From Phaeodactylum tricornutum CCAP 1055/1 (Eukaryota > Bacillariophyta > Bacillariophyceae > Surirellales > Neidiaceae): a stretch of 64,000 bases of DNA. The position numbers were made by a program, and so were the translations under genes. The notes under the pieces were generated by a model. The model was not told the origin of the DNA. It saw only the letters and a list, made by a program, of their open reading frames with translations, and ran no database searches. Location of the stretch: assembly GCF_000150955.2 (NCBI RefSeq), contig NC_011674.1, positions 496,001 through 560,000 on the forward strand. Reading direction: 5' to 3'. Each line of letters starts with the position of its first letter. The first letter of the stretch is position 1. This document shows positions 1 to 9,503 of this stretch, piece by piece.

Positions 1-574
1 AATATGTATTCGCTGTACTGGCCGTACGAACACTGCAAGGTTTTAGAGCGTTGAACCTTTTGTTTGTTGTCGTTCAAGAATGCATGGAATTTGTCTCCGC
101 AGCAAACTTGACCAACGGCTACCGACCCGGCCCCCGTCAATTTGCGCCATGGAATAAAGGAATTCCAGAAACCCTGCGCTCGCATTAGAAAGATCTCCTT
201 CCTCAGCGAGACGCACTCATCGAGAAAAACTATGTAGTGAGAAAAAATAGATGTCCATAGAAAGCTTCGCTGACATTATTTCCGGGATCTGAAACAAACA
301 GAGAATGGGGAGCAAAACCTTCGATGTCTCATTTTAGGATCGTTTACTGTCAGTCAGTCTCTTCTGCGGCGTGCGAGACAGTGATTGTGAGTCAGATCTT
401 ATCCTACGCAATGTCATTTGTGTCGTACATTAAAGCCAGCAACTACTTGTTGTAATTACAATAACTAATGGTAGCTTAGATACAGGTACTTTCGTTTGAT
501 TAAAACCTCTGGTGAACGACTGTAGCAGTGCAACTTCCGTCGGCTTTCTAGGTATAGTTTTGCTCGAATACTTA
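1..574. other. Intergenic, no gene seen
   Basis: No ORF with convincing codon structure, RNA gene or repeat was recognised. The right-hand end must hold the 3' UTR of the minus-strand gene that ends at 575. Confidence 0.5.
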
Positions 575-1261
575 TCAACGGCTAGACAGGAGCACATCTT
601 TTCGATCTTGGTCCAAAAAGTCAATTTGGCTTTTATCCGGCACTGCTAATCCTTGCTTTTCCAACTGCGGGACTTCGACAGTATGCAAAAACAAAGCTAA
701 CAGGCATTCTGCGCGACTCATAGTGAACAGTGGGTCCTTTGAGATGCGATCATGAACCGATGTGTGATCTGATTCACTCTCCATTACACCAAAACTATCC
801 CATTCGCCGTACTTTTTTACCCATGGTATTGCGGCGACTCTTCCATGCAGATCAATCTCTAACTCTTTCAACCTCATTACGACTCCAACTACACGTCCTG
901 CGATTGTCTGCTCTTCCGCGGGGGTCATCGCCATACCGTCAGAGGTGCTCGTGTGTTGGCGTTTTGCCACTGCTTCAGCGGCAATCCTTCCCGCGGTTAA
1001 TGCGACCTGCAAAGGTTCTACCGACTCCGACACCACAATCGGCAGGTTTTCTTGTCTCTGCGATCGAAGTCTCAGTGCTTCGGCTACGGCGTTGATGGTG
1101 ACTGGATGCAGCGACGGTCGTATTCCTGTGGATTCTCGAAAAGGGTCGCCCTTCAAATCCTTGAGAGGACTGCAAGGATATCGCTCGGTCGGCTTCAAAG
1201 TGAAGCTATCCGCCGGCTGAAAGAGCAACGTGAGCACACAAGCAAACAGGAAATGACACAT
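575..1261 (-). CDS. Plastid-targeted protein of unknown function
   Basis: This 228-residue protein was not recognised as a named family. It starts at the ATG at 1261, because the longer frame upstream opens only with TTG. The N-terminus is a hydrophobic signal peptide (residues 1 to about 18) followed by ADSFTLKP. That is a diatom ASAFAP-like cleavage motif with Phe at the key position, so import into the complex plastid is inferred. The mature part is mostly helical and charged, without membrane segments. It has a leucine-rich stretch near residue 190 (CLLALFLHTVE) and an acidic C-terminus. It lies tail to head with the next minus-strand gene. The function is unknown, but the targeting call is fairly safe. 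Confidence 0.7.
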   Translation of the reverse strand: MCHFLFACVLTLLFQPADSFTLKPTERYPCSPLKDLKGDPFRESTGIRPSLHPVTINAVAEALRLRSQRQENLPIVVSESVEPLQVALTAGRIAAEAVAKRQHTSTSDGMAMTPAEEQTIAGRVVGVVMRLKELEIDLHGRVAAIPWVKKYGEWDSFGVMESESDHTSVHDRISKDPLFTMSRAECLLALFLHTVEVPQLEKQGLAVPDKSQIDFLDQDRKDVLLSSR

Positions 1262-1520
1262 GGAGTTTATGAGTGTACTGTGCCTAAAGATCAAGAGATG
1301 ATGTGAAATGAAAATGTTGCTTTACTGTCAAAATATGTCCATCCACAAACGTATAGACGACTCAGGGTTCAAATAGGGTTACACATTTTCTGTGTCTTAT
1401 CAACACATATAGCGTACGGTGATACTCACAGACAGCGTCATATCCTGACAGTGAGATGCCAGACTACCTACCCGTCTTTCAGTCAGTTTCAAAACTATAC
1501 AATTTCATATCATTCACTGT

Positions 1521-1530
1521 CTAACAGTAA
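1521..1530 (-). terminator. 3'-end motif TTACTGTTAG
   Basis: Read on the minus strand, TTACTGTTAG lies about 20 nt past the stop codon of the zinc-knuckle gene. The same word lies just past the stop codons of at least four other genes in the window (7901, 14563, 47239, 50823). A role in 3'-end formation or mRNA stability is inference from position only. Confidence 0.35.
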
Positions 1531-1550
1531 ATCAATTTTCGCCATTTCTC

Positions 1551-3497
1551 CTACCGAGGCAGAAACGCCTGCTGCCATTCATACATTTCTGACAGATGTT
1601 CACCGGTGGGACGCCGGAGCGGAGGAGTAAGGAAGACGGTCGTGTCACTTTCGTGCACGGGCTGATAAACGATGTCCTTTCCCAGCGAAAGTTTCTCAGA
1701 GTCAGGTCTTTCCGATGATTCCTTCTTTAGACCTTGCTGCAAAATTCCAAGCTCTACACTCATCTGTGGTGGTGAATCATAACCAGGCAAAGGCTGTCCT
1801 AAATGTCGAGTTTTTCTCTTTGTTCTACCTCTTGAAGTCTTTGTATCCGCCGACTGTTGGTTTTTTACAGCATCTTCGGCAGCAAACCGCAGGATTTCTG
1901 GAGTTGCGTTTTCCGCCTCAACATGAAGGTCTGAAACAGTAGCAGGGCCCATTGGTTTGGCTTTAAACGGATGGAGCAGAAAACAATGCTTGGCGCTGTG
2001 CCCCTCCTGGTCACAGAGTTGACAAATCACTTCTATGTTGACGTGCACTCCTCCAGTTCTTGAGGTTGTACATAGATCAGATTCGTTTGGCATTTGATTA
2101 AGCTGGAAAAATCTTTTGCCCTTGGGGCGCCTCATCAAGGCTGTTCGTGCTTCGCCGGCGGGGGTAATTTGCAAAAGATCGTCGGTCGATGGCTCACGGG
2201 ATGGTTTAGTTTTTCCCGATTCAGATAGTTTGGAGCCCATTCTATCGGACACGGGCAATGTCAAATCACTTTCTCGAAAACTGGTAAGATGAGGAGTGCT
2301 TGGCAATTTTTTGAAGGAGTCGTACCCGGAATTGACGCTTACTTGTCGACGCGCATCAGACTGGTTTTGGTGTTGTCTTCTTTGCGTTAGCGACCGTGGC
2401 TTTGATGGAAATAGCTGACTCGGTTTTGTAGATAACTCCTCATTTCCCAAGATTATCGCAGCAAATGACTTCTCTTTCCTAGCTCGAATTGATGAGCTCT
2501 TTCTCAAATGAGGTCGACGACTGGTACTAGTCTGAGGAGGACATTTCTTGCGCGATTCAGAATTCGGGTTGGCGTGGGCTGCTTCTGTGTTCTTCTCATC
2601 TTCTGCAGGTCCTTGTTGCTTTGGAGCTAGATTCCGAGTCCAATTTATTGAAAGAGCTTTCTTCAACATTTTCCGCATCTTGGTTTCTGGAATGGGTTTG
2701 TTATGGTCAGAGAAGGCCGTGACCGGTGCAACAGTCGAGTATCTCGATTCTCTTTCCATACAATCTTTGGTTGAACCTTCGTTACCAACACATTGGAAAA
2801 ACGAGTCCCCTAAGTCTGTGCCTTCTTCCCCGACGTCACTTGTTTCGATCAAAATCGCAGGCATTGCCAAAGCTGTAGACTTAGGCAAGCCGCTGTCTCC
2901 TTGCAGATGGCTGGGCCGGTCGAGCATTGTTTTAAAAGCGTTGCGAACATCACCTTTGCTTTGTTTTCCAATCGAGTTTTGTTGTTCGCCAGTCCCATAT
3001 GTGCCTCTCGTACTTCGAAGCTTTGCCTTCATTACACAATCGCTACTTTTTGTTTGTTTCGACACCACGGACCTACAGGAAGAAGATCGCTGAAATGATT
3101 TCTCCTTTGGGATCAGATTAGTAGCGCTTTGACTGTGTGCATACATATTCATTCGAAGAAAAGAGCGGCGTGATGTCGTGGTTTTGTTCCCAACCAGGCT
3201 GCCCTCATAGTCGGGTGGCCTTGTGACCGGGCGTTTCTCCGTTTCTCGTTGACAGGAAAAACCTTGTTCACTGATACCGATTCTGTTTACCTCTGAAGAA
3301 GGCTCGATTCGTTTGGATCTCTGAACGGTGAATGCTCCTTTCTGTTTCACTAAAGCATTCGACTGTGACGACAACGAGCGAACCGATAACGATTTTCTAA
3401 ACATCGAAGGCCGAGCCGCGCTGCTCTTGGTCGTAGTTTCCATTGTCTGGTTCCCTCCCGGGAAGGAGGACAAATTGCTTGGAGTAAGTGTCATCAT
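1551..3497 (-). CDS. CCHC zinc-knuckle protein, disordered
   Basis: This is a 648-residue, Ser/Lys/Arg-rich protein with no hydrophobic segments, predicted to be largely disordered. The one recognisable module is a single zinc knuckle near residues 492-505, CQLCDQEGHSAKHC, with exact CX2CX4HX4C spacing. Such knuckles bind single-stranded RNA or DNA, or act in protein contacts. There is no protease, reverse transcriptase or integrase nearby, so this is not a Gag remnant. The first in-frame ATG is a double Met at 3497; the frame opens further upstream only with TTG. Many RxxS-type sites suggest phosphorylation. RNA-related function is inferred from the knuckle alone. Confidence 0.65.
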   Translation of the reverse strand: MMTLTPSNLSSFPGGNQTMETTTKSSAARPSMFRKSLSVRSLSSQSNALVKQKGAFTVQRSKRIEPSSEVNRIGISEQGFSCQRETEKRPVTRPPDYEGSLVGNKTTTSRRSFLRMNMYAHSQSATNLIPKEKSFQRSSSCRSVVSKQTKSSDCVMKAKLRSTRGTYGTGEQQNSIGKQSKGDVRNAFKTMLDRPSHLQGDSGLPKSTALAMPAILIETSDVGEEGTDLGDSFFQCVGNEGSTKDCMERESRYSTVAPVTAFSDHNKPIPETKMRKMLKKALSINWTRNLAPKQQGPAEDEKNTEAAHANPNSESRKKCPPQTSTSRRPHLRKSSSIRARKEKSFAAIILGNEELSTKPSQLFPSKPRSLTQRRQHQNQSDARRQVSVNSGYDSFKKLPSTPHLTSFRESDLTLPVSDRMGSKLSESGKTKPSREPSTDDLLQITPAGEARTALMRRPKGKRFFQLNQMPNESDLCTTSRTGGVHVNIEVICQLCDQEGHSAKHCFLLHPFKAKPMGPATVSDLHVEAENATPEILRFAAEDAVKNQQSADTKTSRGRTKRKTRHLGQPLPGYDSPPQMSVELGILQQGLKKESSERPDSEKLSLGKDIVYQPVHESDTTVFLTPPLRRPTGEHLSEMYEWQQAFLPR

Positions 3498-3747
3498 CTT
3501 ACCAATAGGAAAATGGATGTTCACGACTGCATTCAAAAGAACGCACTACATTGACAGTGAATGGACTCTGAACAATGTGGTAGCGATCGGTGACATGGTC
3601 TTGTCCGGGATCACGGGAAGAGGGGAAAGCCCGCTCGAAATCACCATCAATTATGCTGCAAAATAATTAATGAACATGAATTAATACATAAAGGTTTTTC
3701 TCGGTAGCTAAAAATCTTCAACGGATAGGCCATCCACTTTTCATGTC

Positions 3748-4733
3748 GGTCCTTATTGATTACTGCAAAGTTCAAACAAGCGGCAAAATTCCGCTTTGCT
3801 TTTTCATACCAAGCCTGGAGAAGACGAGTGGAGACGATTTTATTGCCTTCGCTGAAGGGATGGGGAAAAGTGGAAAACTTCTAAAAGGGGACAGAACGTG
3901 TTTAATCTATCAGTAAGTAGCCTCATTTGGTTCCAGTATATTCTTAAATATTCAAACTACTTAAAGTAAATTCGACTCAGATGTCAACCGTTGCCAGTCA
4001 ATTAACCAACAGCATTTTCTCATCTCCGCGGGTGAACAACTGTGGAAACGGCAATGGCTCCAGTTTCCAAACGGTAGGATCCGCAAAAGGCTGCTAAGCC
4101 CGAAAGTTAATCCATTCAGCTCCATAAGCAAGGTTTGAACTATTGTTAACCGCTTTCCTTCAGAGTTCTTCTATTCTCATTTCAACAAACATACCAACAG
4201 GAAAATGTGCAATTCCAGCGCAAATGACTACAATGAGCTGGAACGTAGAAATTCCCTAAGCGCCATCTGTCGATTTTCAGTACTGTTTGCCGTTCAATCA
4301 ACTAGTACACATTGTCTCGGGAACAAGCCAGCCCAGCCCATTGGAGAGGTTTGCTACCAAAACAAGCCTGTTTCTTTTGTGGTGGCGGGTGGGTTGCCCT
4401 GAGATCTTTCATTGGAAGCCGTGTAATCAATATCTTAGCTGGAAACGTCGGCATCCGTGACAAATTTTTGGCGTTTAGTTTGAAAACTCAATAATATACT
4501 GGTGCCAAATGAAGCTGCTTATATTGAATACGTTCTGACCCCTTTCAGAAATTTCCACTTTTTTCCATCCCCTTCAGAGAAATTTCTCTTTTGCTGATCC
4601 GAGACTTCAATGTGGTTAGCTGTAAATTTTGTCAATACGTTTGACGAGACAAAGAGGGTTTTGCGCAATGGAAAACACAAGATGTAGGAAAAGATCCTAC
4701 ATAAATGGCTACAGTAATCAATAGAACGTCCTA
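3748..4733. repeat. Diverged inverted repeat (about 1 kb palindrome)
   Basis: The left arm (about 3748-3998) matches the reverse complement of the right arm (about 4439-4733) over some 250 bases with many substitutions and small indels. A 440-base spacer separates the arms. Matched words include cagaacgt, cttcatttgg, ccagtatatt and attgattactg. The right arm carries an extra local hairpin, atgtagga/tcctacat, at about 4682-4702. No transposase or terminal target duplication was found. It could be an old inverted duplication, a decayed non-autonomous DNA element, or a source of hairpin RNA. The ORFs inside it look spurious. Confidence 0.6.
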
Positions 4734-5344
4734 TGCGCATGCAGTTTGATAACGCTGGATTCAAATGGACAGGCCAGGCCGAGCCTCGCTGACATTTGTT
4801 AAAGCTGTCAACTGCTATTTTGCTTTCTTGTCTTGGTACCTTGCATCTAATGGAAGAGCCATACCAAAAGTGCATAGCACCTGCATGTTTTCACTGTTAT
4901 TCCTTTTAAAAGAGGGTTTTTCGAAAGGTGAGGCGTCGTTTGAGTTTTCACGATTGACTTCGTTTACAATGTAAATGAGAATAAATAACCTGGCATTTCG
5001 TGGGTTTGTGGCTATTTAGATGACACATCTTTATTTCGCTTAAAAGGGTATACCTGGCTTATGAACCTTGTACTAAGCCGCGAACGGCTATTCTCTTACA
5101 CAAATTTATCTTTGGAATCTCATTGGAGTCTCTACGTCGGTACCGTATAGAGACCCGAATAAGCCCTTTGAAAACATATATGTAATATTGCCTTTTCAAC
5201 TCGTGACAGGGTATAGAAATCAATATCTGATTCCCGGCTTTGCTTTTCGAATTATAGACATGATCCGAGAAAACATTGCTAGAGCATAAAAATGCCATCT
5301 CGGGCTGCACGGTGCAAGATTTTTGTGGCCTCGCAAACACAGCA

Positions 5345-5746
5345 ATGAGAGCTTCGCCGAGGACTCCTTCAAATCCACCAAGGGATGAAAGTAGCTTGTG
5401 GCTCCTTTTTGGACCTTCCTCGTTAGTCCCGAAAAATTCCTTATCCTCTCCGCTCGGCGGTCCGCTGGCGTCATTTGGTACACAGGACGAAACCGAAGAA
5501 AGAGACTTTGAAATCTACGAAGACTTTCAAATCTTGACCGCTAAACGATTTCAGAACAAGTTAGCTGCGGTGATGCAAGACGAAAAGCGATACAGAGAGT
5601 TCCAGAAAATCATGAAAGTTGGTTCAACGCATATGAGTTTGAAAGAAAATCTTGAGCACATTCTTCGAGAGCATGTCGCCCGTGAATTGGACGAAGAGAT
5701 GGAAGAAAAAAGAATATTGGGTATGGGCTTTGGCGAAACAAGATAA
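5345..5746 (+). CDS. Small helical protein of unknown function
   Basis: This is a 133-residue protein. The start is the ATG at 5345; the frame continues upstream only through non-ATG codons. The first 45 residues are Pro/Ser-rich. Residues 50-133 form a strongly charged, probably helical region with acidic and basic patches, and the tail is rich in Glu, ending in GMGFGETR. There is no signal peptide or membrane segment. It was not recognised as a known family. The regular hydrophobic spacing in the helical part argues for a real gene. A short coiled-coil adaptor is possible but unproven. Confidence 0.5.
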   Translation: MRASPRTPSNPPRDESSLWLLFGPSSLVPKNSLSSPLGGPLASFGTQDETEERDFEIYEDFQILTAKRFQNKLAAVMQDEKRYREFQKIMKVGSTHMSLKENLEHILREHVARELDEEMEEKRILGMGFGETR

Positions 5747-6380
5747 TGAACAATGTTACAATATCGGCTTTGATACTGGTATAATTCTAATGACGGACTC
5801 ATGAAATACTGTTAATGCATATTTAATGTTTGAACAAAGTTAGCTTTTACACCAACAACGACAATGACTGCTTCCAACAACCAAATGGGTCCGCCGACTG
5901 TCTCCCCTAGTAGGGAGGCTATACCCTTGAAACAGATCACTACTCCGTGTCATAGTGATTACTGTGAATTGAAGTATTCCTTCATTAGAAACTTTCCAGA
6001 CCGCTTAGCTCGGTTAAATCAGACTGTGACAGCATCCAGGGCTATATGAGTATACTTTCTAACCCAAACAATGGATGCAACGGATACGCGGATGATAAGT
6101 GCATTATTATCACCAGACTGTTACCCTCCAACGCAATGAGTGTTGTTGTGGTTTGCATAGTAGAGTCCATCAGACTGAGGTTCGTAGGCGGGATTGCCCG
6201 GAACGTGCTCCTCTTTGGAAACTTCATCGTTTTTCGCGGCATGGTCCACACAATTCTTTTAATTACTATAAGATCATCCGACGATGGAGATTATGATTGC
6301 AGGTAGACGATTGCCGATCAATTGGTGTTCTGCACCTGTTTGAACTTCGCACAATCGCAACAGAAAATTTGTAAGAACGG
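5747..6380. other. Intergenic, no gene seen
   Basis: Only short overlapping ORFs on both strands, without family resemblance or splice logic. It probably holds the 3' UTR of the preceding gene and the promoter of the aminotransferase. Confidence 0.4.
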
Positions 6381-7892
6381 ATGTTCGAAGAATACACTTC
6401 AATTTCTGCAGCGATGCGCTTTCCCAAAGTCCCTCCCACCAGCAAAATGACGGCTGCATTCTTGCACAGTACTTATCACAACGGTCGTTCTCTTGCAACC
6501 GCCAAGGGTGGGCCCAAGCTCATTGTGGGTCATTCGCGTCGGGACGTCGCTACGGCTGCCGAACGTGCTTCGACCGAAAGATCTCTTACCCGAAGTGCTC
6601 GAGGACAAAGGGCCGTCCAGTTGCTACCCACATATCTAGCCGACGCAAGATCTGTCGAGAAATACTCACCACAATATCCTAATGGTGCCCTCCAGCTAGG
6701 CGTGGCCGAGTCGCAGATGTTGGAAGACTGGCTCGTTCCTGCTCTCAACATTGATTTGAAGGTATCTCCCGACTGTATCTACTACCAACCAACCCCCGGG
6801 AGGCAAGGTTTTCGTACTGCAATGGCATCTTATATGGAGGATATGCTCGATTTGGACAAAGGCCGCATCGACACCGAAGGCCTTGTCGTCGGCGCCGGAT
6901 GTAACGCCGTTTTGGAAAATCTCTGCATTTGCTTGGCTGAAGCAGGCGATGCTGTTTTAATTCCGACGCCTTATTACGCCGCGTTTGAGTTTGATCTCGT
7001 GGCCCGCGCTGATCTTTATGTACAGGCTGTAACGACCCGAGACCATCATCCTGAAGTTACTAGCTCGGATGATCCAGCGATATACTATCCTAGCGAAGCC
7101 TCTTTGGATGCTGCTTTTGAAAAGGCCCTCATTGCAGGACACGCTCCGCGTATTCTTCTTATCAGCCATCCTCAGAATCCGTTGGGCATCTGCTACCCTC
7201 CGGAAGTTATGAAAATTTGCATCAATTGGTGCCGGTCTCGACGTGTACACTTAATTTCTGATGAAATATACGCCGGTTCCATATATCGTCCGGAACTAGC
7301 CGGTTTTTCTTCTGCTCTAAAGCTGGCCGACACCCAACGGGGCCTTGGGCCCTACGTCCACTGGGTATATGCTCTTTCGAAAGATTTTGCCCTTTCCGGG
7401 CTCCGAGTTGGTGCCGTTTATTCCGAGAATTTGGAGATTCGTACTCCCATGCAAAAACTCAACGACCTTTGCCAGATTTCGTCTACAACACAGTTATGGA
7501 CCGAGACTATTTTAAATCGCGTGGATGCGAAAGGGAATTCCTGGGTACATTCATTTCGGAAAGAGAATCACCGTCGATTAGAAGCTCGCATTGAAGCACT
7601 CACTTCAGTCCTTGACGAGGTCAGCATTCCGTACCTCGCTCCCACTGCGGGTCTATTTGTGTGGATTAACATGTCTCAATTTTTGACGGAAGACAGTAAT
7701 CTGACAGATTCAGAACGTGAGAGGAAGCTTTATTTAAGCTTAGTGCAAGAGTTTGGCATCTTATTGACACCGGGTGATTCAACTCGGAACGAGCACCCCG
7801 GGTACTTCCGCTGCGTTTTTACGGCTGCGTCAGATGAAGAGTTCGAGCTCAGTCTGATTCGCTTCCGCGCTTTCGCCAATGCGCGGCGGTAA
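6381..7892 (+). CDS. PLP-dependent aminotransferase, ACC-synthase-like
   Basis: This is a 503-residue fold-type I aminotransferase (class I/II), closest in layout to 1-aminocyclopropane-1-carboxylate synthase and related alanine/aromatic aminotransferases. Visible signatures, in order: NGALQLGVAES near residue 110, GCNAVLENL around the PLP phosphate loop, PTPYYAAFE, SHPQNPLG, SDEIYAGSIY with the PLP-contacting Asp and Tyr, and SKDFALSGLRVG with the Schiff-base Lys at residue 334. The N-terminal 60 residues are rich in Arg, Ser and Ala with few acids, which suits a mitochondrial leader or an extension; Met12 and Met23 are alternative starts. The substrate cannot be read from sequence. ACC synthase activity should not be assumed, because many eukaryotic ACS-like proteins lack it. 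A TACTGTTAGC motif lies nine bases past the stop. Confidence 0.88.
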   Translation: MFEEYTSISAAMRFPKVPPTSKMTAAFLHSTYHNGRSLATAKGGPKLIVGHSRRDVATAAERASTERSLTRSARGQRAVQLLPTYLADARSVEKYSPQYPNGALQLGVAESQMLEDWLVPALNIDLKVSPDCIYYQPTPGRQGFRTAMASYMEDMLDLDKGRIDTEGLVVGAGCNAVLENLCICLAEAGDAVLIPTPYYAAFEFDLVARADLYVQAVTTRDHHPEVTSSDDPAIYYPSEASLDAAFEKALIAGHAPRILLISHPQNPLGICYPPEVMKICINWCRSRRVHLISDEIYAGSIYRPELAGFSSALKLADTQRGLGPYVHWVYALSKDFALSGLRVGAVYSENLEIRTPMQKLNDLCQISSTTQLWTETILNRVDAKGNSWVHSFRKENHRRLEARIEALTSVLDEVSIPYLAPTAGLFVWINMSQFLTEDSNLTDSERERKLYLSLVQEFGILLTPGDSTRNEHPGYFRCVFTAASDEEFELSLIRFRAFANARR

Positions 7893-7900
7893 ATAGGGTT

Positions 7901-7910
7901 TACTGTTAGC
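7901..7910 (+). terminator. 3'-end motif TACTGTTAGC
   Basis: Lies nine bases downstream of the aminotransferase stop codon. It is the same word found after several other genes in the window. Function inferred from position only. Confidence 0.35.
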
Positions 7911-8001
7911 TCTTCGGTTGTTGCTCGGTGTACACTACTTGATCAACGAGGATTCCGACAATTGCAGTCGCTTTCCTAAGCAGCAGAGTTTTACAAGTAA
8001 A

Positions 8002-8718
8002 CTAACTAGGTGAACTGATTACCTTAGCTTCAATTTCATTTGTTTCGTTTACCTCAGTGTCGTCAGCCTCGGGAAAGTCAGTTGGCAATCTTTCCAGGCT
8101 TTTAAATAGGAGATAGCAATGCGGTGGGTCGATCCTTCTGTAGTAGTTTTCCACCATTTCACCTTGATGAAAATTGAAGCGCTCCGTGTAGAAACGTATG
8201 GCGTCTCGATTCGAAATTTGTACATGCAGTGCGATCTCGCTTGCTATCTGATGCTCGACGCAATAATCGAGTACGGATTGAAGAAGTTGGCTACCGATAT
8301 TTCGTCCTCGGTAAGCGGCCAGCACAGCCAAAGTCATGATGTAAAGTCTTCGTTTGCCATTCTTCATCTCTTCAAAGCGAGTGCAAAGTGCTCCTACGAC
8401 AAACCCATTCCAGTAGGCGAACTTATTGAGTGCTTCATTGCCTCGTTTTAGTATATCTTGGTAAAAGCTCTCGTTGTACTGGATTGGGAAAGAAGCAACA
8501 TTTATTTTTCGAAGCTGTACAAGTGTGAAGAAAGCACGTGAGCATAACCAACGGGGGTAAGAGGACCGAAGCGCAAGGGTTTCTACTTTCCCCCCACAAT
8601 ACCATCTACTGACCTGCTCCACGTTATCGGCTGTAATTGCACCAAAATCAACCTTCAGTATTTGGCACTTGCTCATAACAATTTGCGAGTTATTCCCTCG
8701 TTCGTGTCTTTCTACCAT
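8002..8718 (-). CDS. NAA50: N-alpha-acetyltransferase NAA50-like (GNAT), one intron
   Basis: This is a GNAT-fold acetyltransferase resembling NAA50/San, which acetylates protein N-termini and associates with the NatA complex. An in-frame intron at 8515-8613 (99 nt, GTCAGT donor, TACAG acceptor) has no stop, so the frame reads straight through it. Splicing it out joins TADNVEQ to LRKINVASFPIQYN, which matches the NAA50 pattern HNIKQLKRLNQVxFPVxYN and gives 205 residues. Other signatures are RLYIMTLAVLAAYRGRNIG (acetyl-CoA loop), LHVQISN, AIRFYTERFNF and ENYYRRI, all typical of NAA50. The start is either the ATG at 8718 or Met15 (8676); Met15 agrees better with the usual family length. The C-terminus has an acidic tail. 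Confidence 0.85.
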   Translation of the reverse strand: MVERHERGNNSQIVMSKCQILKVDFGAITADNVEQVSRWYCGGKVETLALRSSYPRWLCSRAFFTLVQLRKINVASFPIQYNESFYQDILKRGNEALNKFAYWNGFVVGALCTRFEEMKNGKRRLYIMTLAVLAAYRGRNIGSQLLQSVLDYCVEHQIASEIALHVQISNRDAIRFYTERFNFHQGEMVENYYRRIDPPHCYLLFKSLERLPTDFPEADDTEVNETNEIEAKVISSPS

Positions 8719-9503
8719 ACAGAATGCAGGTTGAGTGTGTGCGGTTGACCGCGGTCTGAGGGGGGATCGTTTTTCGTAACGCTGGAATGCTCTTGCGTTC
8801 CTTGCCTACGACGTCGTCGTTTGGCTGGTCATACAACATGATCGTGTTTCTTCGTCTATTGACTGTGAGAGGCGGTGTGGCGATTGCTGATGCACTACTC
8901 GCGCCATCTCAGTTTTCCCCCCTATGCGTCCACGTTTTGAAAGCGTTCCAGTTCGACTATGAATTTGAAATATCAATATGACTGATATTGACGTGGCAAT
9001 AATCCAGCGCTTTTGAATTTATGACAATTTCCAGAAACTTCAAAAGTTATAACGTCATCCTCTAAGAGCCCAATTATTGATCCGGATTGTTGGAGAAAGG
9101 ATATCGATAGATACACCTCAAAACGGTGAGCTGTCTCTTCCAGGTTGTACGTCAGCGCTTGGATTGACGCCATTGTCACCGCAGGAAAAAGCTGGTCGTT
9201 TCGTTGTGACTCATTGAGAGTGAAGATTCTCGTACATTGGAAAGCTTCAACCCAACCCTGGATTGGATCAGATGGAAGGGGCTACGTGCGAAAATTCGTC
9301 GTGATTATGGGAATGAGCGTGGTATCTTGTTCCAGCCGTGAGTTCGAAAAGGACCAGACCTAAATTCAAGGTGCAGATATACAGCTGCGGTGTTGACGGG
9401 GTAGGCAGAGGAACTAGTCAAAGTCTCTCGCTGCAAGGCATTGCATTTCGCCCTCATCCTGCGATTTCAATTGTGGGTTTGGCTCTCGCCAAAAGAAAAT
9501 CAA
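8719..9503. other. Divergent promoter region, no gene seen
   Basis: This region separates the 5' ends of NAA50 (minus) and the DUF1995 gene (plus). The short ORFs inside have no family resemblance and mostly begin with non-ATG codons. No strong regulatory motif was picked out. Confidence 0.4.

Noticed and set aside
1551-3497. Zinc knuckle as a hint of a retroelement Gag
   Set aside because: There is no protease, reverse transcriptase, integrase or terminal repeats nearby, and the rest of the protein is a long disordered chain. A host protein is more likely.
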